DNA of 32,434 nt, taken from Ga0077527 sp038316355. Its GTDB lineage: Bacteria > Pseudomonadota > Gammaproteobacteria > Burkholderiales > SG8-41. The notes under the pieces are model-generated. The model searched no databases, was not told the origin of the DNA, and was given only the letters and a program-made list of their open reading frames with translations. Each line of letters starts with the position of its first letter. The stretch's first letter is position 1. The position numbers and the translations under genes are program-made. The DNA lies in the NCBI GenBank assembly GCA_038316355.1, contig JBBQAO010000036.1, positions 1 to 32,434 of the forward strand. Reading direction: 5' to 3'. Shown piece by piece: positions 23,192 to 29,889 of the stretch.

Positions 23192-23476
23192 ATGGAAAAA
23201 GTCTATGCAATGGATCCCCGGCTGAAAAAACGCATTTATGCTTTTTATCTGGCCGGTTTTCTCAATCTGGCGCTCGCGCTGTGGGTGCTTTTTTACGGTG
23301 GCGAACTTGATCAGGGCGCGCGCACGGTCATGCTGCTGTTCTTCTTCGGCTTCGCCGCGGTGGATTTCTGGTTCCCGACCCAATTGAAAAAGAAATATGC
23401 CGAACAACTGGCCGAGTTCAAGCGCATGCAGCGGGAGCAGGCAGTCAACGCCCCTGAAGGACAGCCCAAGCCCTGA
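23192..23476 (+). CDS. Small two-span membrane protein, unknown function, 94 aa
   Basis: Two hydrophobic segments, about residues 15-36 (IYAFYLAGFLNLALALWVLF) and 44-60 (TVMLLFFFGFAAVDFWF), are joined by a short polar loop. They are followed by a charged, probably helical tail (LKKKYAEQLAEFKRMQREQ) and a Pro-rich end. This suggests an inner-membrane protein with a cytoplasmic helix. I do not recognise a family. It lies between nusB and the ECF sigma gene on the same strand. The candidate ECF promoter at 23494-23528 is just after its stop, so it is probably not part of the sigma regulon. Confidence 0.7.
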   Translation: MEKVYAMDPRLKKRIYAFYLAGFLNLALALWVLFYGGELDQGARTVMLLFFFGFAAVDFWFPTQLKKKYAEQLAEFKRMQREQAVNAPEGQPKP

Positions 23477-23493
23477 TTTCGGGTTTGCGGGAG

Positions 23494-23528
23494 GGGCTGC
23501 ATCCAAATCCGCATGCCTTGTGTAGTAT
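23494..23528 (+). promoter_or_regulatory. Candidate ECF sigma autoregulatory promoter
   Basis: GGGCTGCATCCA (23494-23505) is followed after 16 nt by GTAGTAT (23522-23528). The same GGGCTGCATCCA, 16-nt spacer and GTAATAA arrangement recurs at 24931-24965, upstream of the DUF3455 gene. This site is 33 nt before the sigma factor ATG. Matching sequence and spacing at two genes of one module strongly suggest the -35 and -10 elements read by this sigma factor. Confidence 0.7.
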
Positions 23529-23561
23529 CGGGCAGCAACCCTGGCACCTGCGCCACCGGGC

Positions 23562-24125
23562 ATGACGACGATGAACACCGAAACCGATGATTTGCCGCTG
23601 GATTTCGAAGCAGCACTGTTGCGTTGCGCTCAGGGTGACCAGTACGCCTTGCGCGCCATCTACGAGCGCGAACGCCGCTGGCTGATGGCAACGGTGCTGC
23701 GCATCGTACGCCGGCGCGAATTGGCCGAGGAAGTCCTGCATGATGCCTTCCTGCAGATCTGGCGCAAGGCCGGCACGTATAACCCGCGGCTGGGTTCGGC
23801 GCGCGGCTGGATTTACACGGTAGTGCGCCACCGCGCACTGAATGCCCTGCGTGCGATCAGCAGCTCACCGGAGCGCGATGATGAGCGGTATGAGGAATTG
23901 CTCGAGGCGCATGCGGCCTGGCAATCGGTGGATGACTCCGCGGAAAAACGCGCACTGGCGCAGTGCCTCGAACGCCTGGAAGAACAGCGCCGGCAGTCGG
24001 TGCTGCTGGCCTTTGTTGATGGTTATTCCCATGAGCAGGTGGCGGCGCAGCTCGGCGCGCCGCTCGGTACTGTGAAGTCCTGGATCCGCCGTGGCCTGAT
24101 CGCGTTGAAGGAGTGCCTGTCATGA
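23562..24125 (+). CDS. ECF RNA polymerase sigma factor, 187 aa
   Basis: RpoE-like extracytoplasmic-function sigma factor. Region 2 (about 18-90) includes YALRAIYERERRWLMATV, AEEVLHDAFLQIWRKA and ARGWIYTVVRHRALNALR. Region 4 (about 125-182) includes the helix-turn-helix GYSHEQVAAQLGAPLGTVKS and WIRRGL. No extra domains. An in-frame second ATG at 23571 is an alternative start. Its stop overlaps the anti-sigma start by 4 nt (ATGA at 24122-24125), implying coupled production. The likely regulon includes itself and the DUF3455 gene through the shared promoter motif. Without an alignment I cannot place it in a numbered ECF group; the partner type suggests a SigK/RskA-like group. Confidence 0.92.
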   Translation: MTTMNTETDDLPLDFEAALLRCAQGDQYALRAIYERERRWLMATVLRIVRRRELAEEVLHDAFLQIWRKAGTYNPRLGSARGWIYTVVRHRALNALRAISSSPERDDERYEELLEAHAAWQSVDDSAEKRALAQCLERLEEQRRQSVLLAFVDGYSHEQVAAQLGAPLGTVKSWIRRGLIALKECLS

Positions 24126-24835
24126 TTCCCGTCGACCCGGTCGAACGCGCGGCCACCGCTGCTGAATACGTGGTCGGCACTTTGTCTTCCGCCGAACATG
24201 ATGAGGTCGCGCTGGCTTTGCCGCGCGACGCCGGCCTGCAGCAGGAGGTGTATTTCTGGCAGGACAAACTGCTGGCGATGACGCGCATGCTGGTGCCGGT
24301 GGAGCCGTCGCCGGCGGTGTGGTCACGCATCGAACAGAGCCTCAAAAAAGTCAGGGCGCACCGCAGTGCCGCGCCGGCACAGCCGTGGTGGGAAGGCCTG
24401 ACCTTCTGGCGTTTCGGCGCGGCCTTCGCCTCGGTGCTTGCCGTGGTGCTGGCCTTGCAACTGAGGCCGGTCGATGCGCCGGTGCCCGGCACCCGTTATC
24501 TTGCCGTGCTGCAAAGCCCGGACAAGCAGGACGCCGGCTGGATCGTCGAGGCTTCTGTCGGCGGCAAGCTGCGCCTGATTCCGCTGGGCACGACCGCGGT
24601 AGCGCCGCAAAAAGCACTGCAGTTCTGGACCAAGGCACAGGGTGCCGGCGCGCCGACCTCACTGGGGCTGGTGCCGCCGGACCGGGTGACCGAAATTGAC
24701 GTGGCCAGCCTGCCGACGCTGGAACGCGAGCAGTTGTTTGAGCTGACACTGGAGCCGGAAACCGGGTCACCGATCGGCCGCCCGACCGGTCCGATCCTGT
24801 ATGTGGGCCGCACGGTGGTGGCGAAGGCTAACTGA
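24122..24835 (+). CDS. RskA-type anti-sigma factor, 237 aa
   Basis: Single-span inner-membrane anti-sigma factor predicted to hold the upstream ECF sigma factor. The cytoplasmic N-terminal ~90 residues contain AAEYVVGTLSSAEHDEVALA and VYFWQDKLLAM, typical of this anti-sigma domain. A membrane segment lies at about 96-113 (FWRFGAAFASVLAVVLAL). The periplasmic C-terminal part (about 115-235, with LAVLQSPDKQDAGWIVEAS and ALQFWTKAQG) matches the anti-sigma-K RskA domain. I chose the ATG at 24122, giving a 4-nt overlap with the sigma gene, because AAGGAG lies 8 nt before it; a GTG at 24113 is the alternative. Release of sigma in such systems generally involves proteolysis; the trigger here is unknown. 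Confidence 0.9.
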   Translation: MIPVDPVERAATAAEYVVGTLSSAEHDEVALALPRDAGLQQEVYFWQDKLLAMTRMLVPVEPSPAVWSRIEQSLKKVRAHRSAAPAQPWWEGLTFWRFGAAFASVLAVVLALQLRPVDAPVPGTRYLAVLQSPDKQDAGWIVEASVGGKLRLIPLGTTAVAPQKALQFWTKAQGAGAPTSLGLVPPDRVTEIDVASLPTLEREQLFELTLEPETGSPIGRPTGPILYVGRTVVAKAN

Positions 24836-24840
24836 AGTAC

Positions 24841-24930
24841 GGACGAAAACGAACGGGCGCAAACGGACGGGCGAAAACGAACGGGCGGAAACGAACGGGC
24901 GAAAACGAACGGGCGAAAACATTTTCGCCC
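24841..24930. repeat. 14-bp tandem repeat ending in a hairpin
   Basis: About 5.7 copies of GGGCGAAAACGAAC run from 24841 to 24920 (units at 24841, 24855, 24869, 24883, 24897 and a partial at 24911), with one to three substitutions in some units. The last partial copy is followed directly by TTTTCGCCC (24922-24930), the reverse complement of GGGCGAAAA, so each copy could in principle pair with this single arm. It begins 6 nt after the anti-sigma stop and ends immediately before the ECF promoter at 24931. It may act as a terminator-like structure insulating the next gene. Confidence 0.85.
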
Positions 24931-24965
24931 GGGCTGCATCCAGAGCCGTGCCCCGCGGGTAATAA
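24931..24965 (+). promoter_or_regulatory. Candidate ECF sigma-dependent promoter of the DUF3455 gene
   Basis: GGGCTGCATCCA (24931-24942), a 16-nt spacer, then GTAATAA (24959-24965). The -35 block is identical to that at 23494-23505, the spacer length is the same, and the -10 differs at two positions. The start codon of the DUF3455 gene is 59 nt downstream. The spacer sequences differ, so the conservation is confined to the promoter blocks. Confidence 0.7.
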
Positions 24966-25023
24966 TAGGTGAGACGCCGCCATCCGGCAGCTCACCTACC
25001 GACACTACTCAAGAGGACACATC

Positions 25024-25554
25024 ATGTTCAAGCCCTTGCTGACGACCGTATCAATCGCCGCTTTGCTGGCTGCCGGCACCAGCCTTGCCGCCACTGACAA
25101 TGCTTCCCTCCCGGAACCGGTGCGCGTGCCGGCTGGCCATGCAGTCATGCTGGAAACTCTGGGCGTCGGCGAAATCACCTACGAATGCCGCGAGAAAAAA
25201 GACATGGCGGGCGCCTTCGAATGGGCGTTTGTCGTCCCGGTCGCCACGCTGACCGACATGCAGAAAAAAACCGTCGGCAAATACTACGGCGGACCGACCT
25301 GGGAAGCCAACGATGGGTCAAAAGTGACCGGCAAGCAGGTGGCAGTGGCGCCGGCATCCGCGGGTAACATCCCGCTGCAACTGGTCAAGGCTGAGCCGGC
25401 AATGGGCAAGGGCGCGATGACCGGCACCAGCTACATCCAGCGCCTCGAGACCAAGGGCGGTGTCGCGCCTGCGGCGGCCTGCAGCATGGCCAACAAGGGT
25501 GCGAAGCAGCAGGTTGCGTATCAGGCGAAATACGTGTTCTACAAACAGAAGTAG
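25024..25554 (+). CDS. Exported DUF3455-family protein, 176 aa
   Basis: A signal peptide (LLTTVSIAALLAAGTSLAA, cleavage near residue 22-23) exports it. The mature sequence fits the DUF3455 pattern: VPAGHAVMLETLGVGEITYEC, a FEWAFVVPVATL segment, then GKYYGGPTWEANDGSKVTGK, and a C-terminal AKYVFYKQK. Two cysteines (Cys55 and one near residue 157) could form a disulfide. DUF3455 proteins are of unknown function and often occur with ECF sigma/anti-sigma pairs. Here the gene has its own copy of the putative sigma promoter, marking it as the likely main target and perhaps an envelope stress effector. AGAGGA lies just before the ATG, and a strong terminator follows. Confidence 0.85.
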   Translation: MFKPLLTTVSIAALLAAGTSLAATDNASLPEPVRVPAGHAVMLETLGVGEITYECREKKDMAGAFEWAFVVPVATLTDMQKKTVGKYYGGPTWEANDGSKVTGKQVAVAPASAGNIPLQLVKAEPAMGKGAMTGTSYIQRLETKGGVAPAAACSMANKGAKQQVAYQAKYVFYKQK

Positions 25555-25580
25555 AACGGAACACGCGCAGGAGCAATCAT

Positions 25581-25619
25581 TGAACAAGGGCCATTGCATG
25601 GCCCTTGTTCATTTTGTTT
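25581..25619 (+). terminator. Strong rho-independent terminator after the DUF3455 gene
   Basis: A perfect 14-bp stem (TGAACAAGGGCCAT at 25581-25594 with ATGGCCCTTGTTCA at 25598-25611) has a TGC loop and is followed by TTTTGTTT (25612-25619). It lies 26 nt after the DUF3455 stop. The opposite strand lacks a T-run after the stem, so it serves the plus strand only. Confidence 0.9.
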
Positions 25620-25631
25620 GTTGATCAGGCG

Positions 25632-26480
25632 CTAACGGGTATCCGCCATGCGCAACAGCCGCGCCGCTTCTTCGGCGCGCGCGTCATCGATTTCCCGCAC
25701 CACGCTGACCAGATCGACCGGTTTCAGCGTCTGTTCGAAACGCCCGGTCAACTGGACCTCCGGCGTCAGGGCGCCGCTTTCATAGAGCGACCAGATTTCC
25801 TTGCCATATTCAGTGGTCAGCAGTTCCGGCGCGTAACGGCCGAAAAAGTTGGTCAGGTTGAGGACGTCGCGTTCCAGCATGCTTTTCGCATGGTTGTTGC
25901 CCGCGGCATCGACGGCCTGGGGGAGATCGATGATGACCGGGCCGGCGCTGCCCAGCAGCACGTTGAACTCTGAAAGGTCGGCGTGCACCACGCCGGCGCA
26001 CAGCATGCGCACCACCTCCACCATCAACGCTTGATGGCAGGTACGGGCTTCATCCGCGCTGAATTCCACGTCATCAAGCCGGGGCGCCGGATCGCCATTG
26101 GCGTCGGTCACCAGTTCCATCAGCAACACACCTTCGTGGAAGTTATACGGCACGGGCACGCGCACGCCTGCGGCGGCGAGACGGTACAGCGCGTCGACCT
26201 CGGCGCTTTGCCAGGCCTCTTCCTGGGCTTTGCGCCCGTAACGCGTGCGTTTTTCCATGGCACGGGCGCGGCGGCTGTTTTTGGTTTTGCGGTTTTCGGT
26301 GTAATCCACCGCTTGGCGGAAGCTGCGCTTGTTGGCCTCCTTGTAGACCTTGGCGCAGCGGATCTCTTCGCCGCAGCGGACGATGAACACCGCCGCTTCC
26401 TTGCCGCTCATCAACTGGCGGATGACGTCATCGACCAGGCCGTCTTCGACCAGGGGCTGGAGTCTTGCGGGGATTTTCAT
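25632..26480 (-). CDS. RIO-type serine protein kinase, 282 aa
   Basis: Atypical serine kinase of the RIO family. The nucleotide loop is SGKEAAVF (25-32), the ATP-anchoring lysine is Lys44 in CAKVYK, the catalytic loop is HADLSEFN (166-173, with Asp168 and Asn173), and the metal-binding aspartate is Asp185 in IIDLPQ. A very basic stretch (NRKTKNSRRARAMEKRTRYG, 63-82) lies between the ATP lysine and the rest of the N-lobe, as in bacterial RIO1-like proteins. Cytoplasmic. The bacterial members' substrates are little known. It is encoded alone on the minus strand, convergent with the DUF3455 gene whose terminator separates them. Confidence 0.92.
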   Translation of the reverse strand: MKIPARLQPLVEDGLVDDVIRQLMSGKEAAVFIVRCGEEIRCAKVYKEANKRSFRQAVDYTENRKTKNSRRARAMEKRTRYGRKAQEEAWQSAEVDALYRLAAAGVRVPVPYNFHEGVLLMELVTDANGDPAPRLDDVEFSADEARTCHQALMVEVVRMLCAGVVHADLSEFNVLLGSAGPVIIDLPQAVDAAGNNHAKSMLERDVLNLTNFFGRYAPELLTTEYGKEIWSLYESGALTPEVQLTGRFEQTLKPVDLVSVVREIDDARAEEAARLLRMADTR

Positions 26481-26584
26481 GGAGTGACGGGCCGAACCTG
26501 CTGTAGCGGAGCCCTATTATGGGGCTTTGTACCCGTTTGCCGTGCCCGTGTATCAGTGCGCTCCAGCCTGCAGAATCAAACGGT

Positions 26585-27127
26585 TCAAATGGCCGTGGTT
26601 TTCACCAGCCGCGGCGCCGCGACCGGATCGAAATCCACCCAGTCGCCATCACGCCATTCGCCGTCCGCCTCTTCGATATCAGCTGCGCCTTCCCTGCGCA
26701 GGGTGGCAATCACCCGCTGTTCATTCAGCGGATCTGCAATGCGCACTGACAGCATGACGCCGCCTGGACGATTATCCGGGGCATGCGCTTTGTCATCGTC
26801 ATCGCCCAATCCGTGCAGGGCGCCACCCAGTGATCCGACATAAGCGCCGGTTGCAGCAGCGGCGAGCGCGACCACGGGGCCGCCCAAGGCACCGACCGCA
26901 CCTGCGGTAAGGCCTGCGGCAATGGCCGTGCCCACTGCAGATTTCCCCGCACCTTCTGCACCGGGGTCTGCATCTTCGTCGCCGCCCAGTGCATAGGCAT
27001 CGTGCTGGCCTGGCGGGTTGTTGTGAAAAATACAGATGTCCGTGGTTTCAATATATTGCCCAAGCAATACCGCGACGGCGTCAGCGCCGTCTTTTGATTG
27101 AAATCGTCCTGCGATGATGCGTTCCAT
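26585..27127 (-). CDS. Glycine-rich, possibly membrane-associated protein of unknown function, 180 aa
   Basis: The first ~45 residues (MERIIAGRFQSKDGADAVAV) resemble a small ferredoxin-like regulatory fold. They are followed by an acidic linker and a Gly/Ala-rich hydrophobic region (about 65-108, TAIAAGLTAGAVGALGGPVV and on) with glycine-zipper spacing that could insert in a membrane. A second compact domain (about 120-175, GGVMLSVRIADPLNEQRVIA then GAADIEEADGEWRDGDW) follows. This layout resembles proteins seen as hypothetical in many betaproteobacteria, some tagged as stress-related, but I cannot name a function. AAAGGGG lies 6 nt before the ATG. It is divergent from thiL and upstream of the RIO kinase gene on the same strand, 104 nt apart. 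Confidence 0.7.
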   Translation of the reverse strand: MERIIAGRFQSKDGADAVAVLLGQYIETTDICIFHNNPPGQHDAYALGGDEDADPGAEGAGKSAVGTAIAAGLTAGAVGALGGPVVALAAAATGAYVGSLGGALHGLGDDDDKAHAPDNRPGGVMLSVRIADPLNEQRVIATLRREGAADIEEADGEWRDGDWVDFDPVAAPRLVKTTAI

Positions 27128-27445
27128 TGCATACCCCTTTCGCGCCGCGGCCGCTGACCTGGCCAGGCAGGGAATTTCAGGTTATTGATCAGGGAGGGCC
27201 GGTAACCAGAACAGATAATGCTGCGCTCCATCACGATGTTCTGTTCGTTATCGTACGCAAGGTACGGAAACCACTGCTTGGGCGCTGCTGATGTGGGTGC
27301 CACGAAACAGGGTGAAGTCGCGATGGCAGCCTGAGGGGAAAACCACCGATGTCTTGCTGATCCGGGTGAACTCATATGCACCAAAGGGACTGAAACGGCG
27401 ACGTTGCGCCGCGAATTGCGGGTTCAGGGCACAATACGATCCCAT
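27128..27445. other. Divergent intergenic region before thiL
   Basis: This 318-nt stretch separates the glycine-rich protein gene (minus) from thiL (plus) and should contain both promoters. I see the AAAGGGG ribosome binding site for the minus gene next to 27128. Several open frames cross the region, but none has family-like sequence. No hairpin, riboswitch (including TPP) or clear -35/-10 pair was recognisable. Confidence 0.4.
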
Positions 27446-28423
27446 ATGCCCAGCGAATTCGATCTCATCCGCCACTACTTCACCCACGCCACACCGCGAA
27501 CCGTGCTCGGCGTGGGTGATGACGCCGCGCTGATCAGGGCGGGCAAGGGCCAGTTGCTCGCGGTGGCCGCGGACATGCTGGTCGCCGGGCGGCACTTCTT
27601 CAAGGACGCCGATGCGGAATCGGTCGGTCACAAGGCGCTGGCGGTGAACCTGTCGGATATGGCGGCAATGGGTGCAACACCGCGCTGGGCGACCATCGGC
27701 ATCGCCTTGCCGCGCGTCGATGCGCGCTGGGTGGCGGCGTTTGCCAAAGGTTTCATGACGCTGGCGCGCAAACACGGTGTCGACCTGATCGGCGGTGATA
27801 CCACACGCGGGCCGCTGAACATCTGTGTGCAGATCATCGGTGAGGTGCCGGCGCGTCAGGCCTTGCGCCGTGACGGCGCGAAAATCGGTGACGACATCTG
27901 GGTGTCAGGCACGCTGGGTGATGCCGCGCTGGCAGTGGCGGCGGAAACAAAACGCATCAAAATTAAACCCGCCGAACTGAAACAGGCGGTGCAGCGCCTT
28001 GACCGGCCGCTGCCGCGTGTGGCGCTGGGCCTGGCCTTGCGTGGCGTGGCGCGCAGTGCGATCGATGTGTCGGATGGTCTGGCTGCCGACCTCGGCCATA
28101 TCTGCGAACGGTCAAAGGTGGCCGCAGTGGTGGCCTTCGAGCGTCTGCCGGTGTCGGCCTTGCTGCGGCGCCATCTGCAATCACCGGTGGCGCAGGCTGC
28201 TGTGATTTCCGGTGGTGATGATTACGAATTGTGTTTTACTGCAGCGTCGGCAAAACGGGCGGCGGTTGAACGTGCGGCAGTGTGTGCGCGGGTTAAGGTG
28301 ACGCGTATCGGTCGCGTGATTCGTGCGCCGGAAGGGGTGTGTAGTGTGGTGGTCGTGGACCGCGACGGATTACCGCTGCCGCTAAGGCAAAAAGGGTTTG
28401 ACCACTTTGGCGGAAGAAATTAA
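27446..28423 (+). CDS. thiL: Thiamine-monophosphate kinase, 325 aa
   Basis: Phosphorylates thiamine monophosphate to the active cofactor thiamine pyrophosphate. PurM/AIR-synthase-like fold with family motifs: SEFDLIRHYF at the start, GVGDDAAL (22-29), LAVAADMLVAGRHF, AVNLSDMAAMGATPRWA, LIGGDTTRG, ISVSGTLGDA-type segment, IDVSDGLAADLGHI and GGDDYELCF. I chose the ATG at 27446, which gives the conserved N terminus; an in-frame extension to 27404 adds 14 residues without support. In many proteobacteria thiL follows nusB closely and precedes pgpA. Here about 4.3 kb separates it from nusB, and pgpA is absent downstream. Confidence 0.95.
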   Translation: MPSEFDLIRHYFTHATPRTVLGVGDDAALIRAGKGQLLAVAADMLVAGRHFFKDADAESVGHKALAVNLSDMAAMGATPRWATIGIALPRVDARWVAAFAKGFMTLARKHGVDLIGGDTTRGPLNICVQIIGEVPARQALRRDGAKIGDDIWVSGTLGDAALAVAAETKRIKIKPAELKQAVQRLDRPLPRVALGLALRGVARSAIDVSDGLAADLGHICERSKVAAVVAFERLPVSALLRRHLQSPVAQAAVISGGDDYELCFTAASAKRAAVERAAVCARVKVTRIGRVIRAPEGVCSVVVVDRDGLPLPLRQKGFDHFGGRN

Positions 28424-28578
28424 GTGGAAGAAGTTCGAGGTTTCTGCAGCGAGTGGACGAAATGATTGCCCCTGCAATTTTTCGATGATTTTTGTGTCAT
28501 CGCCATCGCAGGAATGCGGTCGCGCCTCATCCGCGATCTTATTGCCGGGGTGAATATGATCATTGCAGAGGAGCTGAC

Positions 28579-29001
28579 TTGAGCAGGATTGCTGCGTGTC
28601 TTGCGACAGTGTTTTTTGGGGTGTTACAAACCCCGTCGCAGGTTACAGCGGCCTCCGCATAGATGATACGCATTCCTGCGGGCGCTTTTTTCATGGGTAG
28701 CGATACCGGGTCCGATGACGAAAGACCCGCGCATACGTTGATGCTGGCGGAGTTTTTAATTGACCGCTTGCCGGTGATTAACCGCCGTTTTGCGGAATTT
28801 CACAACGCTGTCCGCCCTCTCAACCCCCGAGGCGAGCGCCTGTTTGATGTCGATGATCCGGATGCCCGTATCCGCAGAAACACGGGGCAATGGCTGGCAG
28901 ACCAGGGTTACGAAAATCATCCCGTTGTTGAGCAAGCGCAGGGCGCAATAACCGAAGGGCATTGCGCCGTATGGATTGACAACTGGTGTAATGCGCCCTG
29001 A
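28579..29001 (+). pseudogene. Broken formylglycine-generating-enzyme (FGE-sulfatase) family gene
   Basis: A TTG start at 28579, preceded by GGAG, opens a signal peptide (SRIAACLATVFFGVLQTPSQ, then VTAASA). The frame is stopped by TAG at 28660-28662. In the same frame the ATG at 28663 begins MIRIPAGAFFMGSDTGSDDE, the diagnostic N terminus of the SUMF1/FGE domain, continuing through RPAHTLMLAEFLIDRLPVIN and a NHPVV segment. The frame then loses family character and ends at 29001 after 112 residues. FGE domains run to about 250 residues or more, and the catalytic C-terminal half is missing. The gene therefore has an in-frame amber codon and a 3' truncation. The ATG could still initiate a cytoplasmic fragment, unlikely to be active. 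The 155 nt before it (28424-28578) shows only a small hairpin (CGATGA/TCATCG). Confidence 0.75.
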
Positions 29002-29045
29002 AAGAAGTCCTCTTGAGAGGCGTTGCGCTTATTACAGGAATTTAA

Positions 29046-29108
29046 GGGGCCAAGCTCGATATCCAAAGAAGTCAGAGCAAGCCACAAGAAAATATCGAGA
29101 TCAGCCCC
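29046..29108. repeat. Imperfect inverted repeat in AT-rich spacer
   Basis: Arms 29046-29062 (GGGGCCAAGCTCGATAT) and 29092-29108 (ATATCGAGATCAGCCCC) pair at 14 of 17 positions around a 29-nt loop. It lies between the broken FGE-like gene and vapB in a markedly AT-rich stretch. A TATAAT hexamer at 29119-29124, 11 nt after the right arm, has a weak -35-like TCGAGA overlapping that arm (18-nt spacing). The repeat could be an operator, the end of a lost element or a terminator remnant; I cannot distinguish these. Confidence 0.55.
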
Positions 29109-29183
29109 ATCAAAAATATATAATAAAAACAATTAGTTATAAGTATATTTCGTAAAATGGCACCGGCTTGCCGAAAACCGCTG

Positions 29184-29222
29184 TGATCGATACCATGGTC
29201 GTCATACGAATACATGATCGAT
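29184..29222. promoter_or_regulatory. Paired TGATCGAT sites before vapB, candidate operator
   Basis: The 8-mer TGATCGAT occurs at 29184-29191 and again at 29215-29222, 31 bp apart centre to centre, about three helical turns. The second copy ends 8 nt before the vapB ATG. VapB antitoxins with AbrB-type folds usually repress their own operon by binding repeated short sites, so this is a plausible operator. No footprint evidence exists. Confidence 0.4.
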
Positions 29223-29230
29223 GAGGCTTT

Positions 29231-29437
29231 ATGGAAACGCTGACCATTTCCCCGAAATTCCAGATTGTTATTCCCAAGTCGATACGCGAAGCGATGAAGC
29301 TCTCGCCGGGACAGAAGGTGCAGGCTGTCGCCTACCTTGATCGTATCGAGTTGATCCCTGTGAGGCCGATCAAGCGCATGCGCGGATTCCTCAAGGGCAT
29401 CGATACCGATGTGCCGCGCGACGCGGATCGGGTGTGA
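29231..29437 (+). CDS. vapB: VapB antitoxin, AbrB/MazE-like, 68 aa
   Basis: Small DNA-binding antitoxin with a swapped-hairpin AbrB fold: METLTISPKFQIVIPKSIRE at residues 1-20 is the textbook start, followed by LSPGQKVQAVAYLDRIELIP. The C-terminal ~20 residues (MRGFLKGIDTDVPRDADRV region) form the flexible tail expected to wrap the toxin. GAGG lies 5 nt before the ATG. It overlaps vapC by 4 nt (GTGA, 29434-29437), typical of toxin-antitoxin pairs. Likely autoregulation through the TGATCGAT sites upstream. Confidence 0.92.
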   Translation: METLTISPKFQIVIPKSIREAMKLSPGQKVQAVAYLDRIELIPVRPIKRMRGFLKGIDTDVPRDADRV

Positions 29438-29811
29438 ACGTTGTCGATTCTTCGGGCTGGCTGGAGTACATGGCCGATGGCCCCAACGCCGGATTTTTTG
29501 CACACGCCGTGCAGGCCACACGCGACTTGATCGTGCCGTCCGTCAGTGTCTACGAGGTTTTCAAGCGCGTGCTGCAGCAACGCGGCGAAAACGCGGCACT
29601 GCAGGCCGCAGCCCTGATGCAGCAGGGTCGGGTTGTTGAACTGACAGGGCCTCTGGCACTGGCGGCGGCGCATCTGAGCATCGAACAATCGCTGCCGATG
29701 GCCGACAGCATTATGCTGGCGACAGCACGGGCATACGATGCAGTGCTGTGGACGCAGGATGCGGATTTTGCGTCCATAGACGGGGTGAAATATATTGTGA
29801 AGAAGAGGTGA
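29434..29811 (+). CDS. vapC: VapC toxin, PIN-domain ribonuclease, 125 aa
   Basis: PIN-domain endoribonuclease toxin. The acidic metal site is complete: Asp5 (VVDSSGWLEY), Glu41 (VSVYEVFK), Asp91 (MADSIML) and Asp109/Asp111 (WTQDADF). Length is typical. It begins with GTG at 29434, inside the vapB stop, so toxin synthesis depends on antitoxin translation. The pair is in an accessory stretch beside a broken gene and an AT-rich repeat, consistent with recent acquisition. Targets of VapC proteins are often tRNA or rRNA, but the specific target here cannot be deduced. Confidence 0.93.
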   Translation: MNVVDSSGWLEYMADGPNAGFFAHAVQATRDLIVPSVSVYEVFKRVLQQRGENAALQAAALMQQGRVVELTGPLALAAAHLSIEQSLPMADSIMLATARAYDAVLWTQDADFASIDGVKYIVKKR

Positions 29812-29889
29812 AGTCGGCTGGGATATTTGAGCTTTGCCCCTTTGATTCACCTTTGATTCCTACAACAGAAGCCCTTTCCCTTATTCATC

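Noticed and set aside
26505..26528. Small hairpin (AGCCC/GGGCT) between the glycine-rich protein gene and the RIO kinase gene
   Set aside because: Only a 5-6 bp stem, and the short T-run lies on the plus strand while both flanking genes are on the minus strand.
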